A program made the position numbers and the translations under genes. From Prostheceraeus crozeri (taxonomy: Eukaryota > Platyhelminthes > Polycladida > Euryleptidae): a DNA stretch of 64,000 nt. The stretch spans positions 1-64,000 of the forward strand of contig CAJQUW010003033.1 of assembly GCA_907163375.1 (NCBI GenBank), written 5' to 3'. The notes under the pieces were generated by a model that was not told the DNA's origin, made no database searches, and saw nothing but the letters and a program-made list of their open reading frames with translations. Positions 23,438-35,000 of this stretch are shown piece after piece; within the stretch, counting starts at the first letter, position 1, and every line of letters begins with the position of its first letter.

Positions 23438-24094
23438 CAGGGTTGCCAGTGGGCCTGTATTTACAGATTAGTCTGTAAAGTTTATAAATGGTCTGCATTT
23501 TCATGGAGGTCTGCATTTTTCAGTCAACATTTATTCTCAGTTGGAAATGTAAATAAGCGTTATGTACAGCTCTATGTCTGCAAGAAGCAATTCTGGAAGT
23601 TATAGAATCAGATCAATCAGCGGGAAGACGGTGCATTTGAAATACACAAGTCCTCATGGAGCACCCTGTGGAATGAGTGTAAGTTCAAAATTTGCACTTT
23701 CTTCATGGCATCTGGAAGCTGAAAAAACAAGATAATTTATTAAAGTCCTGCAATGCAAGTAGGTACGGTCTTTGGATGGTTTTCAACTGATTTCTCAGCT
23801 GAAGATGAATCCCAGCAATTGAACAATGTCATCTGCCCAGGCTAGGATAGAGACTCATGAGGATATAACTCTCTTCTTAACTGAAAATGGAAAACTCCGT
23901 GGAACTGCAAAATGGAAATGCTAATTACAGTCAAGCTTATTGCTTCTATTCCATTTCACTGCAATTCTTACGTCTCTTGGTGAACATCATACTTATCGTA
24001 TTTTTCCTGTTAAAGACTGGTCGCTGCTTGAAGCTTGCGACAACTCTTCACGTCATCAAGTCTGTGTTTTTACCTTTCCGAAGTGGCAACACTG
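23438..24094. mobile_element. Candidate non-autonomous hAT element
   Basis: The left end CAGGGTTGCCAGTGGG and the right end read inward, CAGTGTTGCCACTTCGG, form hAT-style inverted termini like those of the 25226-27747 element. Flanking octamers GTGGCATG and ATACCATG match at only five of eight positions, so the duplication is doubtful or eroded. Nothing inside resembles a transposase. Confidence 0.4.
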
Positions 24095-25225
24095 ATACCA
24101 TGTAAAACCAAAAACAATCTGGCTATTGTTTCATCTTCCATAATAGCAAAGCTCTGTTCAAGCACAATTACAAACTATGTACTTAAGAAATGCTTGTATT
24201 AGAATGAATAAATATATAAATTCAATTGCTGGTAATTCTTAAATCGCGTGTTCCAGATTCATGCTAACCGCGAATATAGAAGAATATAACGCACACACCA
24301 CGTGATTGATGTTGTCATATGACACCGAATAACTTCAATTGCACCTCTTCAAATGTCGTTAGATATCAATTTAATTCTCCAACGGCCATTGAAGTTGAAC
24401 ATCACATTCGTGTGCCCGTCGTATGCAGAATCAGATTCACGAGCATGTGAAGTATTTTATGGTATATGTATTTGATTGATACTCAAGTGACGTAGCTCAT
24501 CACTACATATTGGTGTGTAACCTGTAGATAAGATAATTGGTCATGCACTCAATTTAGCGTGTTCGTGATAGCCACTACGAGCGATAGCCACTGTGTGATT
24601 TGGCCTTTGACTTCATTTGACGGGCCATCCTGAAAGATTGGATTGTCATCATCATGCCTTCTCCCGTTTTTGGTGTCAGTATTATGGTAATGTCATCAAT
24701 ATTTTTGTATACAATTACTCTCTTCGCCCCAAGTATTGAAACTCCTTTATTAGGCGGCAGGTAAGACGCGTCTGAAAATTACATTTTTTAACATATTCAA
24801 GGACGAAATACTCATATTGCATCTCAATGATGAAACGCGTCGTATTTACAAATTGTAATCACTAGTGTGAACGACATGCACGCGAATTTCTATTCAATAT
24901 AATTACAGAAAGTTGCATAACAATGTTTTGCACATCAACTTGACAAATTTTAAATCTCTTTCATTATCAGAGTTGCGGTGGGAGGTTCCATGTTTGGGAT
25001 TTCTGTGGTATACCTGTGAAATACAAGTTAAACTGCATCGAATTGCTTTAGTATGAGGCATAATTTTCCTAAAGTTGTATATTTTGCAAGAAAATGAATA
25101 TTTTAATAAGATAAGCTGCTTTATTGAATACAGAAGTTAAAGATTTTCACCGATATGACGGCATGCTCACGCGAAGAAAAATTTTTTAAAATACATATAG
25201 CCTATCTACTCAACAAGAGTTAAGA

Positions 25226-27747
25226 CAGGGTTGCCACTCGTACTTTTTTTCGAAGTACATACTTAATGTACTTATGTTTTTGAATTTTGAAGGTTTGTAC
25301 TTGTAATTTATATAAGTATCTTATTCTCATAATCTTTTGAAAAACTTCAGTAACAAATTTGAATTTATGTTGCTTCATTTCTCTATCTGTTCAGATCAGT
25401 AATGTTTCTGTTATTCGTGGAATAGACTCCGTACAGGAGAAGCATAAATAGTAATTTTAAGAGACACAACAGTCATTAATATTGATCAAAAATTTCAAAG
25501 GTAGAATTAAGGTGGGCCATTTTCGTAGCGACGCATGCATCTCAGAATGCTGCTACAGAGACATCGCGCTCTAAAGCGCTCTTTAAGCGCATGTTTTCCA
25601 AGGACATCATAGCCTCCAAGTTTACATGCGGCAAAACAAAGGCCACTTACTTCACTAGCTTGATCACGAAGGCGATTTCTCCATTTAGAAGTGAAATCAT
25701 GTCAATATGCCCACTATGTGCATTGATGAGACAAATAATGTATCGGGAAGGAAACAGGTGGATCTATGTGCCATATATTTCTGTCCTATTGTCAATGAGA
25801 TCAGAGTTGAATATCTGACATCATCAGTTCTTGGGATCAATCGGTCTGATATCATTCAAACAATCACTGGAAAACAACCTGTTACAAAACTATGCAGTGC
25901 GGAGAGACTGGCCCACGATATAGAGCAATTTTTGATGGCCTCCAACTATCCTCTGAAGAACGTAATTGCCATCAACAGAGTCCAACCGTTATGCGGGCAA
26001 TGATGAATAACATTAGGAATTGTCAATCAAGATATCATTGATTTTGCATCTTGCTCCTTACACGAGGTTCACAACGAGGTTGGTCGAGCCATCGAAAAGT
26101 TGCGTTGGTAATTAGAGGGGCTTGCCGTCGATCTTAAATACTTCAATGATCAGGCATTGAAGATAGAAGAATTACATACAGTTGCACTTAGAGATGAGTT
26201 TGATTTGGGATCATTGAAACTTCTACAACATTGTCCTTCTTGTTTTCCAATTTCTTTAGATTTTTGTAAGAGGACTTTGACTCTTTACCCTGTTTGCGTG
26301 GCTTTCATTCACTACCTTCCAAAGAAAGGTGATAAAAGTTTGTTGACAAATCCACGATTCCTTCGTTTGAGAGCAGTTTTTAATGACTGTAGGACAAAGG
26401 CATATATTTTCTTTCTCTCAGGAGTGATGCCGCTTTTTCAAAGAATGTTGACTTTCTTGCAGATGGATGACCCTATCGGTCCACTTTACTCTTCTGAAAG
26501 ACTCCGTTTAAGAATTTTACTTTTTCATTTCATCGACGACCGTAAACTATTGGGGAGTTTTTGTCACACTGTTTTGGCTTAAAAATTATTATGATCTCCC
26601 GTCGTCTGGTCAATTATACAAAGCTTTTTATGCATACAGCCACACAAAGCAGCCATCGAAAGTGGATTTAGTGTGAACACATCAACTTTCACAAAGGAAA
26701 GAAACCGAATGTTTTCAAAACTACTGGTCGCCACACGTCGTGTGAAATCTTATTTGCGAAATATTGGCGGTTCCTCGAACTTCGATGTCAATGCTAAGTT
26801 GCTGGAATTTGCACGAAGCACAAGACGTAGATACTTCGAGACGTTGGAACTGAATCGGACTCTGATGAAACTGATAACTAACACTGATTTTTCAGCTAAT
26901 TGCAATTTTTGCTCTAATAATTGTCTCACCCCCAAAACACATATTATTAACACACAGTGTTAGCTTTTTTATTATTAAAGTGTGCAACTTTATTTGTCGA
27001 TTTGAGCAACTACTACTTTTTTTTTTACCCTATTCGATCAACATGAATTCTTACATTGCAGGCGTTATCTATAAATTGATCTAGTCGAATTATTGTATAC
27101 CGTATCTATTATGAGAAATAGTTGCAGAGTAGAAATTAATGGCGAAGATTCAACATTCTATTTACAAAAGCTTATCGTGAGTGAATGCCTGTATTCCGCT
27201 CATTAGCGGAATTATTTAAGTTTTATTGAATTTATGCGCCGGTTTGATCAATCATGCACTTTCAATAATTAACTATTCGATGTCAAATCTCGCTACATAT
27301 GCACATTGTGCATGTAGCATGAAATTTAATTATGCTTGATTTGTTTTTGTTATTAAGATGATTGTTTACATAGCATGGTTATTAAGGTTAAAGCAAGTTT
27401 GGTGATACAATAGTCTTTCAGTATTTATCATTAGTAGCAAAATAACAAATGTTGAAAATATTGCTAAAGTTAGTGAACCTGGAATTTCTGTTGAATAACC
27501 AGATTCCCATGATCATAACTTCAATTCATGTGTAGCAAAATTCTTTTCACTGTGATCATTAGAGTAAAAATGGCAAGTTAATTTATACATACATTTATTA
27601 CACAAGTCATGTTTTGATGGAATACATTTCATTTACTGTGATATTTCAGTCTGTTAAATTATACACATGTATCGGGTCTCATTCAAAACTCATCATATGT
27701 TGGAATAAAACGTACTTATCTTTCATTTTGTAAGAGTGGCAACCCTG
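25226..27747 (+). mobile_element. hAT-like transposon, 2.5 kb
   Basis: The terminal inverted repeats share CAGGGTTGCCACTCxTAC (17 of 18 positions). Repeated GTACTT motifs lie just inside the left end, typical of hAT subterminal repeats. Flanks TTAAGA (25220-25225) and TTAAAA (27748-27753) could be a 6-bp duplication with one change. The interior is a broken hAT transposase in the + direction. Confidence 0.8.
25591..26963 (+). pseudogene. hAT-type transposase remnant
   Basis: Segments in shifting frames follow the order of a known animal hAT group. First comes FTCGKTKATYFT near the start, then IDETNNVSGRKQVDLCAIYF (first acidic motif), CSLHEVHNEVGRAIEKL (26052 on), a long middle piece ending LLG, and a C-terminal ESGFSVNTSTFTKER block (about 26650). 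Here GFSxN takes the place of the more usual SAERxFS dimerisation motif. Several stops and frame changes separate the pieces, so the gene is dead. The CSLHxVH plus GFSxN combination is shared with the element at 37845-40939. Confidence 0.7.
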
Positions 27748-28932
27748 TTAAAATATCAATGTCTACTGATGTGCTGCACTTTCATCTTTGTTGTTGAGGC
27801 TTGATTTCATAGATTTTCTTAGTACAGCCCAATACTATTGGCATCATGCGCTATGATTTAGACATCAAAATGAAACGCTCGGTTAGGGAGCTACTTTTTA
27901 ATGTCAAAATTGTTTAAGTGAAAACTAATAATAAATACTTCATTAAGTACTATGTCCCATAGATGTCAATTCATTTTATCTTAATTTCTTCAGCAATTTA
28001 TAGCTTCTCATTCTTCATACGCATGACATCATGCGTCGCGGTTATCAACCAATCCGATAATCCGCATTCTCGCAATATTTCATATGTTCGACCAAATCTT
28101 CCAAGGTGATTATCGCATCTTCCAGCATCACAAATATGATGTGTGTACGACTGTACTGCTACAAATCATTTGTCCCTCACGCACTACAGAAGCATGAAGT
28201 ATACGATTACATAATCGACAAAATATAATCGAGCGACTTCAATCATGCAGACATCATAGTCGAACATGATTTCATCATTTTTTGTTGTCTGCTCGATTCG
28301 AACGGCCTGACAGTGCAGGATATTTGAAAGTGTGATGTTTTCTGTAGGGTTTGAGGTCGTTCCTCACCAAAAACTCGTGGGTATGGTTAGAATTGAACCA
28401 TTAGCCTTCTAATCACTAATTCATGAAGGCGACTGTCATGCATGTAATGCTGAAGAAATATACGTACAGGCTATATCCATGCTACTTGTTCGCATCTCAC
28501 CTGCAAATCAGAAATCAATATGGTCTCTATTCAAAATTGACATATGAACTCAGTTTTGATAAAACTGTCAGAGGGCACGCCTCGAATTGAAATTTGATTA
28601 GCAAAAATTTTCTCAGCAACATTTCCGTTACATTTTACTTAAAATTAGCCAACTCTCAAACTTCGAGCGAAATTTTAACAGAAACAAAGGTTTTAGATGT
28701 TGCTGAGAACGTTTTGTGTGTCATCTAAATTTCAATTTGAAGCTTGCCAATGACAGTTTTATCAAGACCATCTTGACTTGATATCTTAAATATTCCCATC
28801 AATAATTATTCCTAAGCTTACAATTCGGGGATACAATATCTACCGTATAATTACTTCCTGCTTTCTGAAAGTATTGATTTGGTTCTATGCATGAAAGGAT
28901 GTTATTAGTTCATCTTTTGCTTTGCTTTGTAG
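27748..28932. other. TMEM41A intron 1, 3' end
   Basis: Intron sequence between the hAT element and exon 2. It contains a 210-bp foldback (28556-28765) and a clear polypyrimidine tract with acceptor TTTGTAG at 28931-28932. Nothing else is recognised. Confidence 0.5.
28556..28765. repeat. Foldback (MITE-like) inverted repeat, 210 bp
   Basis: TTGATAAAACTGTCA (28556-28570) is exactly reversed at 28751-28765. Inside, GAATTGAAATTT and TCTCAGCAACAT on the left also recur in reverse on the right (ATGTTGCTGAGA, AAATTTCAATTT). Nearly the whole unit can fold into one long imperfect hairpin. No coding content or clear target duplication. Confidence 0.7.
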
Positions 28933-29089
28933 TACGGTGCTACGATTTCCGCGGAATTTAGAAGATCTTTCTGGTTTAGCAGCACTTCTCAATCATTATA
29001 AGGAGCAGCATCTCGGTTACGTTTTGTTGCTCTTCTGCTCAGCATACCTTTACAAACAATGTTTTGCCATTCCAGGATCTGTTTTCATG
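28933..29089 (+). CDS. TMEM41A: TMEM41A coding exon 2
   Basis: Acceptor AG at 28931-28932 and donor ATG|GTAAGA (29089/29090) bound a 157-base exon. Its first base completes the Gly codon left by exon 1. It then reads 52 codons containing FPRNLEDLSGL, HYKEQHLGYVLLLFCSAYLY and KQCFAIPGSVFM. These align with vertebrate TMEM41A (FPSDLAELREL, YRKEHQAYVFLLF, YLYKQGFAIPGS). The exon ends at phase 0, just before the conserved NVLAG opening of the VTT domain. The Y-K-Q-x-F-A-I-P-G-S motif is diagnostic of the VTT/DedA family. No disruption is seen. Confidence 0.93.
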
Positions 29090-30746
29090 GTAAGAAAACG
29101 AACTTGATACTGTCTTTGACCCACCCTACATTTTATGCATGTTTGGTGACATCTTTACTATCCATTGTATCAACTCAAAAATACTCATTTTATTGGCATT
29201 TTATCAGGCTTTCCGTTGGGATGAATTTCCAGCCCAGTCCCAACCCAATCTCAATGAGAATTTACTTTGGTGTCCCAATAGCCTGCTTTAGAGCTAAAAA
29301 CGTACGCAATTTGACCCAAGCTGCGTCGAGGCTTACCGCTTAGGCCTACCATATGTGTTACTTTTTGAATTTATGAAGTCCACGGATATAGGCCTAGGAC
29401 TAGACTGACCTTAATAGTAATAGGGGCTTTAATTGATTTTACACAATAATGTATAATAAGTCTACTGTATGGCTAAATTTCACACCGAGACTGCCTTCAC
29501 CGTACGTGTATGGCTAATATGTATGCATGAACTACAAACACACTTTGTATTAATTAAGCCTATATGGGATAATGCGGTGTTAAACGTCATATAATTACCC
29601 GTTTCAATCAATGCCTCATACGCACGCGCAAAGCACGAGTGGAGGCACAAAAAGGCCTCCGAATTAAGCCACTATTTTTAGAAACTAGGTAAGTTAAAGC
29701 CATAGAGAAGGGTTAAAGCTGTCAGTCAATTCGTGTGAATCACACGAAGAGCTCTCAATGCTCGAATTCGAGAGAGGCAAGGTCAGACTGAAGACATAGC
29801 AAGATGAACTGCTCAGTACAACCCGAAAACATTGATACCGTATTGACTAATATCAACGATTACATGTATATTTTGTTGGGAGAGGGCTTATTGGGATTGG
29901 GATGAATTTTTGGTAGCCCAATCCCAAAGGCAAGCCTGCATTTTATTCACAATTGTGAACGGGTCACTGTTTTTTCACGCGGGTGGGCCTGATGGGCCTC
30001 TTCAAATACAACATTGAGAACTTCAAAGGATGCGATAAATGTTGCTAATCCACTGGGTTGAATATGACTAATTCTTGGAGAAGCAAAGGCAATCCTTGAA
30101 TCCATCGTGTTTTCGTTGATAAAATTCTATCTTTTTCACAGACGAATCTATGATGTATGAATTTGTGGATTCAGACAATCATAAATTATTTGATGACAAT
30201 TCATTTCTATGACTTAAATGTCACAAAGATGCCTTGTCTGCGTATTGTCTGCCTAATCCAAACATGACACAAATCATTTCAGTGACGCTACGTACATGAA
30301 GATGACATGATGCCTCCATAATAAATGAAGATGTGAAGATGTCATCAAATGGAGATTTCTCATTAAAATTTAAAATTGACACTTTTTTAACACGTATTCA
30401 GCGATGATGTTGGCCTCAACCTGCTTCTAGTACACAAGATCTCAGAGTCTTTTGATTATGAAATCCGAGATCCATGTTTTTCGATTATTTGTTTGGCCAA
30501 CCTGATGGGAGTGATCGAGTTGCACATTTTAATAAAAAAAACTCCAGTTTCATTGCCTAACGCTTCTCACATAAGCGAGCATAGACACTCCAAACTTCCG
30601 TTTTTCAATTGATCCTCTTCATTAAATATGGAATTTATCACTTTTATAGTCAAGCTTTTTTCGCTTTTTTAAAAAAAGAATCGAAATTTTCTTTACTTCA
30701 GATTACAACCAATAGAGGATGTTGCTCCTAATACTTCTGGATAATA
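29090..30746. other. TMEM41A intron 2, 5' part
   Basis: AT-rich intron. Two similar patches rich in CCCAATCCC / TTGGGATTGGGATGAAT occur near 29209-29290 and 29880-29945 and may be ends of a small unclassified repeat. No coding sequence is recognised. Confidence 0.4.
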
Positions 30747-32146
30747 CAGAGTGGCGCACGAGTGTATTAGCAGTAAAGTACCCAGTAAATCTGATGCATT
30801 GATTATTCTCCTCCTTAAGTTGGCTGCCTTTGCTTTGCACATAGGCAGATGAAAGTCTTTACCGATATTTTTCTATAAGCTAGGCTTCGCACATGAGTTA
30901 AAATCACACGCCAGTTTAGCTAGCATAGATCCCTCAATATTTTTTGTCAAGAGACCTATTCACTTCACATTTTTCAGTCATGCCGCAGCGTACACTGACC
31001 TCTGAAGAAAGAAAATTAATCTTGAAATTGTTGGAAACATGAAAACATGGACACATCGTGTGATTTATCCATGGGGTGCAGCATTTGGCTCTGATCTACC
31101 ATCACGTCAGGCTATTCATCACTTAAGGGATGAAATTGAGGAAAGTGGACAAATTTCTGACCTATCACGGATGCACCAAGCAACTGTAAACACAATGAAT
31201 AATGAAAATTTAGTAGCACAATCTGTTGTTGAAAATCTTAGATTGTCAACAAGACGTCGCAGTAATGAATTAGGAATAGGCCGAAGATCACTGCAAAGAA
31301 TTTTACATGAGCTATAGACCACATTTGGTGCAAGGATTATTAGAAGACCATACCGATAGGCGCCTACAATTGTGAGAATTGTTTGTTAATTAATGAATGT
31401 CGTAGCAATCCTGAATTCTTGGATTTGGTAATTTGGATTGGCGAAGCACAGTTCACATTATCTGATGTAGGAAACAGACATAGCTGTGTTTATTGGGATA
31501 CAGTGAATCATTATAAAAAAACTTAAATCACAGCTGAGCCAACCTGGTTTTACAGCATGGGCAGGGGATAGTTTCAAGTGGAATAGTTGGACCAGAATTT
31601 TTCGAAGGTAGAGTAAATGGACAAAATTATCTAGACCGCCTGCAAACAGCAATTGCTCCTAACTTGAGGAACCGACACGATTTTGATAGGATATTTTAAT
31701 GCAAGATGGCGCACCACCCCATTTCGCTAGAGCAGTTCGTGTATACCTTTATCAATGCCTCCCTAACAAATGGATACGCAGGCGTGGAGCCATTGAATTC
31801 CCAACACGTATACCAGATCTGACGCCTATGGATTTTAGTGTATAGGGGAATTATTAAAGATGATGTGTTTTCAAGAAGACTCAAAAAAAATTGCCGACTT
31901 TCGACAATTTATCACTCAAATGTTTGCCAATCTCAACAGAGACTTGTCGGCCAAAATTTGCAGAAATGTTGCATCCCGTTGTCAGGAATGTATTGATATA
32001 AATAGTGAGCAATTTGAACACATGCGCTAAATAAATGCAAGTTTGAACATTTGCACCATTACCCATTCTCAAAATGAATTTCTTTGACCTTACAATTAAG
32101 AATAGCGTCTTTTGCACAACTGTTAATACACTCGTGCGCCACCCTG
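30747..32146 (+). mobile_element. Tc1-like transposon, 1.4 kb
   Basis: The ends CAGAGTGGCGCACGAGTGTA and, read inward from the right, CAGGGTGGCGCACGAGTGTA are inverted repeats of about 27 bases with one or two differences. TA precedes the left end (30745-30746), but the right flank does not keep a TA. The length is typical for a complete Tc1/IS630-type element. It holds one transposase gene with many breaks. Confidence 0.85.
30980..32030 (+). pseudogene. Tc1/IS630-type transposase (heavily broken)
   Basis: ATG at 30980 begins MPQRTLTSEERKLILKLLET, followed by pieces in changing frames. These are NELGIGRRSLQRILHEL (helix-turn-helix), SNPEFLDLVIW (around the first Asp, which here reads IGEAQF instead of the expected Asp-Glu pattern), and a degraded region matching QQDGAPPH. 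The C-terminus FRQFITQMFANLNRDLSAKI then CRNVASRCQECIDI is well kept, ending at TAA 32028-32030. At least half a dozen stops or frame changes make it non-functional. Confidence 0.85.
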
Positions 32147-33283
32147 CATGAGAATTCGCATATCGTTGCTTGTCTCAGCACATGCTACGAGTATCTACAT
32201 TAAAAATAGTATGTTGTTGTGCACTTCCTGATGTAATGAGACTCAAATGTAAAAGTGCGCGTTATCGTGCACTGGACTGCCACATCGACAATCAAGCTCC
32301 GCCGTTTAATTATCTGCGACTACTTTCTTGATTGATCAATGACTTTTCATCAGCATCTGTCGAAGAGAACTCAATCAAGTAGAAGATGATTCCACAAGTG
32401 TTGAGAAAAATGAGCTTTTCGACTTGCACGAATTTTAATGGAGAATCAGGAAAGTATAAAAACAATTGAGGCTTATTACACAACTGATTGCACATGAGTA
32501 ACTGGAAAAGCTGATGAGGCTGAGTGGACACTTTCATGAAAGTTACACGAATCGCTGCTGGATCCGCTTGGAGTATCGGATTCAAGGATACATAGTCTTC
32601 TAGTTCGTGGTCACATTGATCAACAACGCCTGAGGCCAGTTACACTACATTCTCCTATTCTTTCTTTTTTCGGGCGGATATTCTAAGGTTGATTAAAACT
32701 GCGGAAAATCAGACCACGCCTGCAACTTTGATATTAAATGACTTCATTTTTCTTCTTACCCCAAGTATATTTCGCCTTATATCTCTATTAAAATTCAAAC
32801 TGGAGGTACACTGCTGAGATACTCGGGCTTGTGACTTCTGGGATACTCTTTCAAGCTTGCACCTACATCCCTTCTTCGATATAGAGTGATTTAAAGCTTT
32901 AAACTATAATTTATTTACCTCTCTTTTTCGGATGGGGAAAATAAGTAGTCAGTGGTTGGTATCCTCTCAAAACATTTGAAAATACGAAACACCATTGATA
33001 TTCATAATGATTCGTTTATGGGAATTTCATAGTTTTCACGCATAGGCCTACTCATTAGCAAATGATCTTTTTTCATAAAATACTTGTATCACAAAGTTAA
33101 TGTCCAAATGTCACACGAAGAATTTTGTTGAATATCTTGTGATGTAACTGCAGAAATTTATCGAGTATGATTTGCATGTAGTAAGTCTAAGTGGATTGAA
33201 ATTTTATCAGTTGAAACAGCAACATATATTATAACAGTTAGGACTAAATAGCTTTATTCAGCTTGATTTCATTTTAACTTACT
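32147..33283. other. TMEM41A intron 2, no recognised feature
   Basis: About 1.1 kb of AT-rich intron with only chance ORFs. I see no repeat ends or conserved protein fragment. Confidence 0.4.
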
Positions 33284-33710
33284 TACTCTTACTCCTCGTT
33301 CTTCCCCCGGCTTTATTGTTGGACACTGGGTTGTGTGTGCTGTCGTTGGCATGGATACGCGTTCCATTCTAGTCGGTCTTGCGTCAATTGAAGGTCCAGA
33401 TCGTTCTTGGCATTGTGCCATCATCTCTTCCTCTGTCCACCTCTGATAAATGACAAATATTAAGGGCATTCGAAACGTTGGGTAACTCCAAAACCTTTTA
33501 TTCTACGGAAAACCAGAGGTGACTTTTCATTTGTCGAAATTCCCGGAATGGCCACAAAATCGCTTAAGCCACCTCTGATGTTCGGTCCTGTCACTTCATA
33601 ACGTAAGATTCACTTTGGTCACTTCTAGTCCGGCATCCGTCGCAGATGACCAAACCATTGTAAGCGATTTTGGATTTTGTAGTAGGACTGATCGTAGGTC
33701 ATGCAGATCT
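33284..33710 (-). mobile_element. 3' end fragment of a LINE
   Basis: On the minus strand the sequence includes IQNRLQWFGHLRRMPD, the common W-F-G-H-L-x-R-M-P-D segment found after the reverse transcriptase in many LINEs. It continues toward a 3' end marked by AGTAAGAGTAAGTAAG at about 33284-33300, a tetramer tail like those of the other LINEs here. Only the last few hundred bases are present and the frame is broken. The clade is uncertain. Confidence 0.6.
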
Positions 33711-33850
33711 CCCAGGCTTTTGGGCCAAGATACTCAATCGTAAATAAGGGATGCTCTGCCGTTGCTGCAGCAGATACTGGGGAAAGACACGTACTTTTGA
33801 CATTAATTTTGTGATACAAATATTTTATGAAAAAGATCATTTGTTAATGA

Positions 33851-34309
33851 GTATATAAGCGGTTATTATGTAAAACATTATATAAGCGATATATTGACGA
33901 CATAATACTAGGTCCCCTGGATTTCTACGAAAGTAGATTTAATCAAATATTAAACGTTTTTAATTCAATTAATCACCATATAAAGTTCATGCTTGAAGCA
34001 CCTAAGCCTAATGAATGGTTGAATTTTCTCGATATCAAGACAAAAATAGATAATTATGAAGTTAAATATTCTTGGTATCATAAAGAATGCCGTTCCAACA
34101 TAGCTTTAAGAAGAGATTCTTTTCTTCCGAGACACATAAAATCAAATTATGTAAAGAGTAGTGTACATAACATGTCCCAACGATCAAATGATCCAGAAAT
34201 TAGGAAGGAGAACTCAGAAGAGTTTGACCGTATTCTAGAACAAAATCAATACAGCGAATTCAGGTTGTTCTCCTTCGAAAGCTGCGCGAAACTCGAGACA
34301 CAACAATAG
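33851..34309 (+). pseudogene. Reverse transcriptase fragment, Penelope-like element
   Basis: A 152-codon open frame holds KRYIDDIILG (catalytic Y-x-D-D box, about 33887-33910). After it come FNQILNVFNSINHHIKFMLE and LNFLDIK, then a stretch with WYHKECRSN and SFLPRHIKSNYV. The RYIDDI ... FNSIN..IKF..E ... FLD order is that of Penelope-like element RTs and their kin. The upstream RT motifs and any GIY-YIG endonuclease are absent. It lies beside two other retroelement fragments in TMEM41A intron 2. Confidence 0.6.
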
Positions 34310-34439
34310 CAGAGGCCAAAGCAATAACACAGCTTAAACCGCAGATCAGCAGGAAACACGAACTTCAAGACTACAATCTCTCTTCACCATTCGATAATCA
34401 TGCAAACCGTCAACACACTTCTTAACATAACTCACATAT

Positions 34440-35000
34440 TCGAATGAATACTTCGCACAGTTGCATCCCGTCTGTTACCATCGACCGTTTGAAGGTGCTG
34501 GACGCCGAAGGTCCGTCTGATTTTCACTTCTAATATTTTAAGAAACTATTGACCAAAACTTTGGGAAGTTTTTCCTAACTTGCTTTTGATAAAGACACCC
34601 ACTGTTAACATTAGACTTACAGAAAGTCTCTACCACTGTGGCATCTCAAATCAATGATCGGCCTGATTTGCACGGGAAATATGTCAATCCGTCTGACATC
34701 TTGCCGTCTCCTCTATCGAGACCTGCTGGTTCTAGTACAGCTGGGATTCCTGCAGAACAAAGAGGTCTCCTGATTATATCATTGATTGCAGCATGACGTG
34801 ATATTCAACGAGCACTGTATTTGCAAGACAGAAGATGGTGACCCAGCTCATCGACATTTTGTCCACAACGGCAACATTGAGGCTCACACACTTTTACAGC
34901 GATACGAAGAGCAACACCGATGCGAAAAGCAACATCCAAACGGGCTGCTGAGCAGGAACAGGAGTAGCATTCAACCAGTAGCGGGAGAAAGGTGCACAAG
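34440..35000 (-). pseudogene. Retroelement C-terminal zinc finger and nuclease-like domain
   Basis: On the minus strand VALRIAVKVCEPQCCRCGQN and VDELGHHLLSCKYSAR contain a C-x-C/H-C cluster (CRCG then GHHLLSC). Going on in shifted frames come [31 protein letters not shown] and a W-x-x-A-T-V-V segment. This order is common in invertebrate retroelement proteins, and the spacing of conserved acidic and Lys residues resembles a restriction-endonuclease-like fold as in RLE-type LINEs. No reverse transcriptase was found next to it in the same orientation. Stops show it is dead. Confidence 0.5.

Noticed and set aside
29205-29950. Small transposon bounded by CCCAATCCC-type patches
   Set aside because: The patches are both direct and inverted relatives of each other, and no consistent ends or target duplication could be set.
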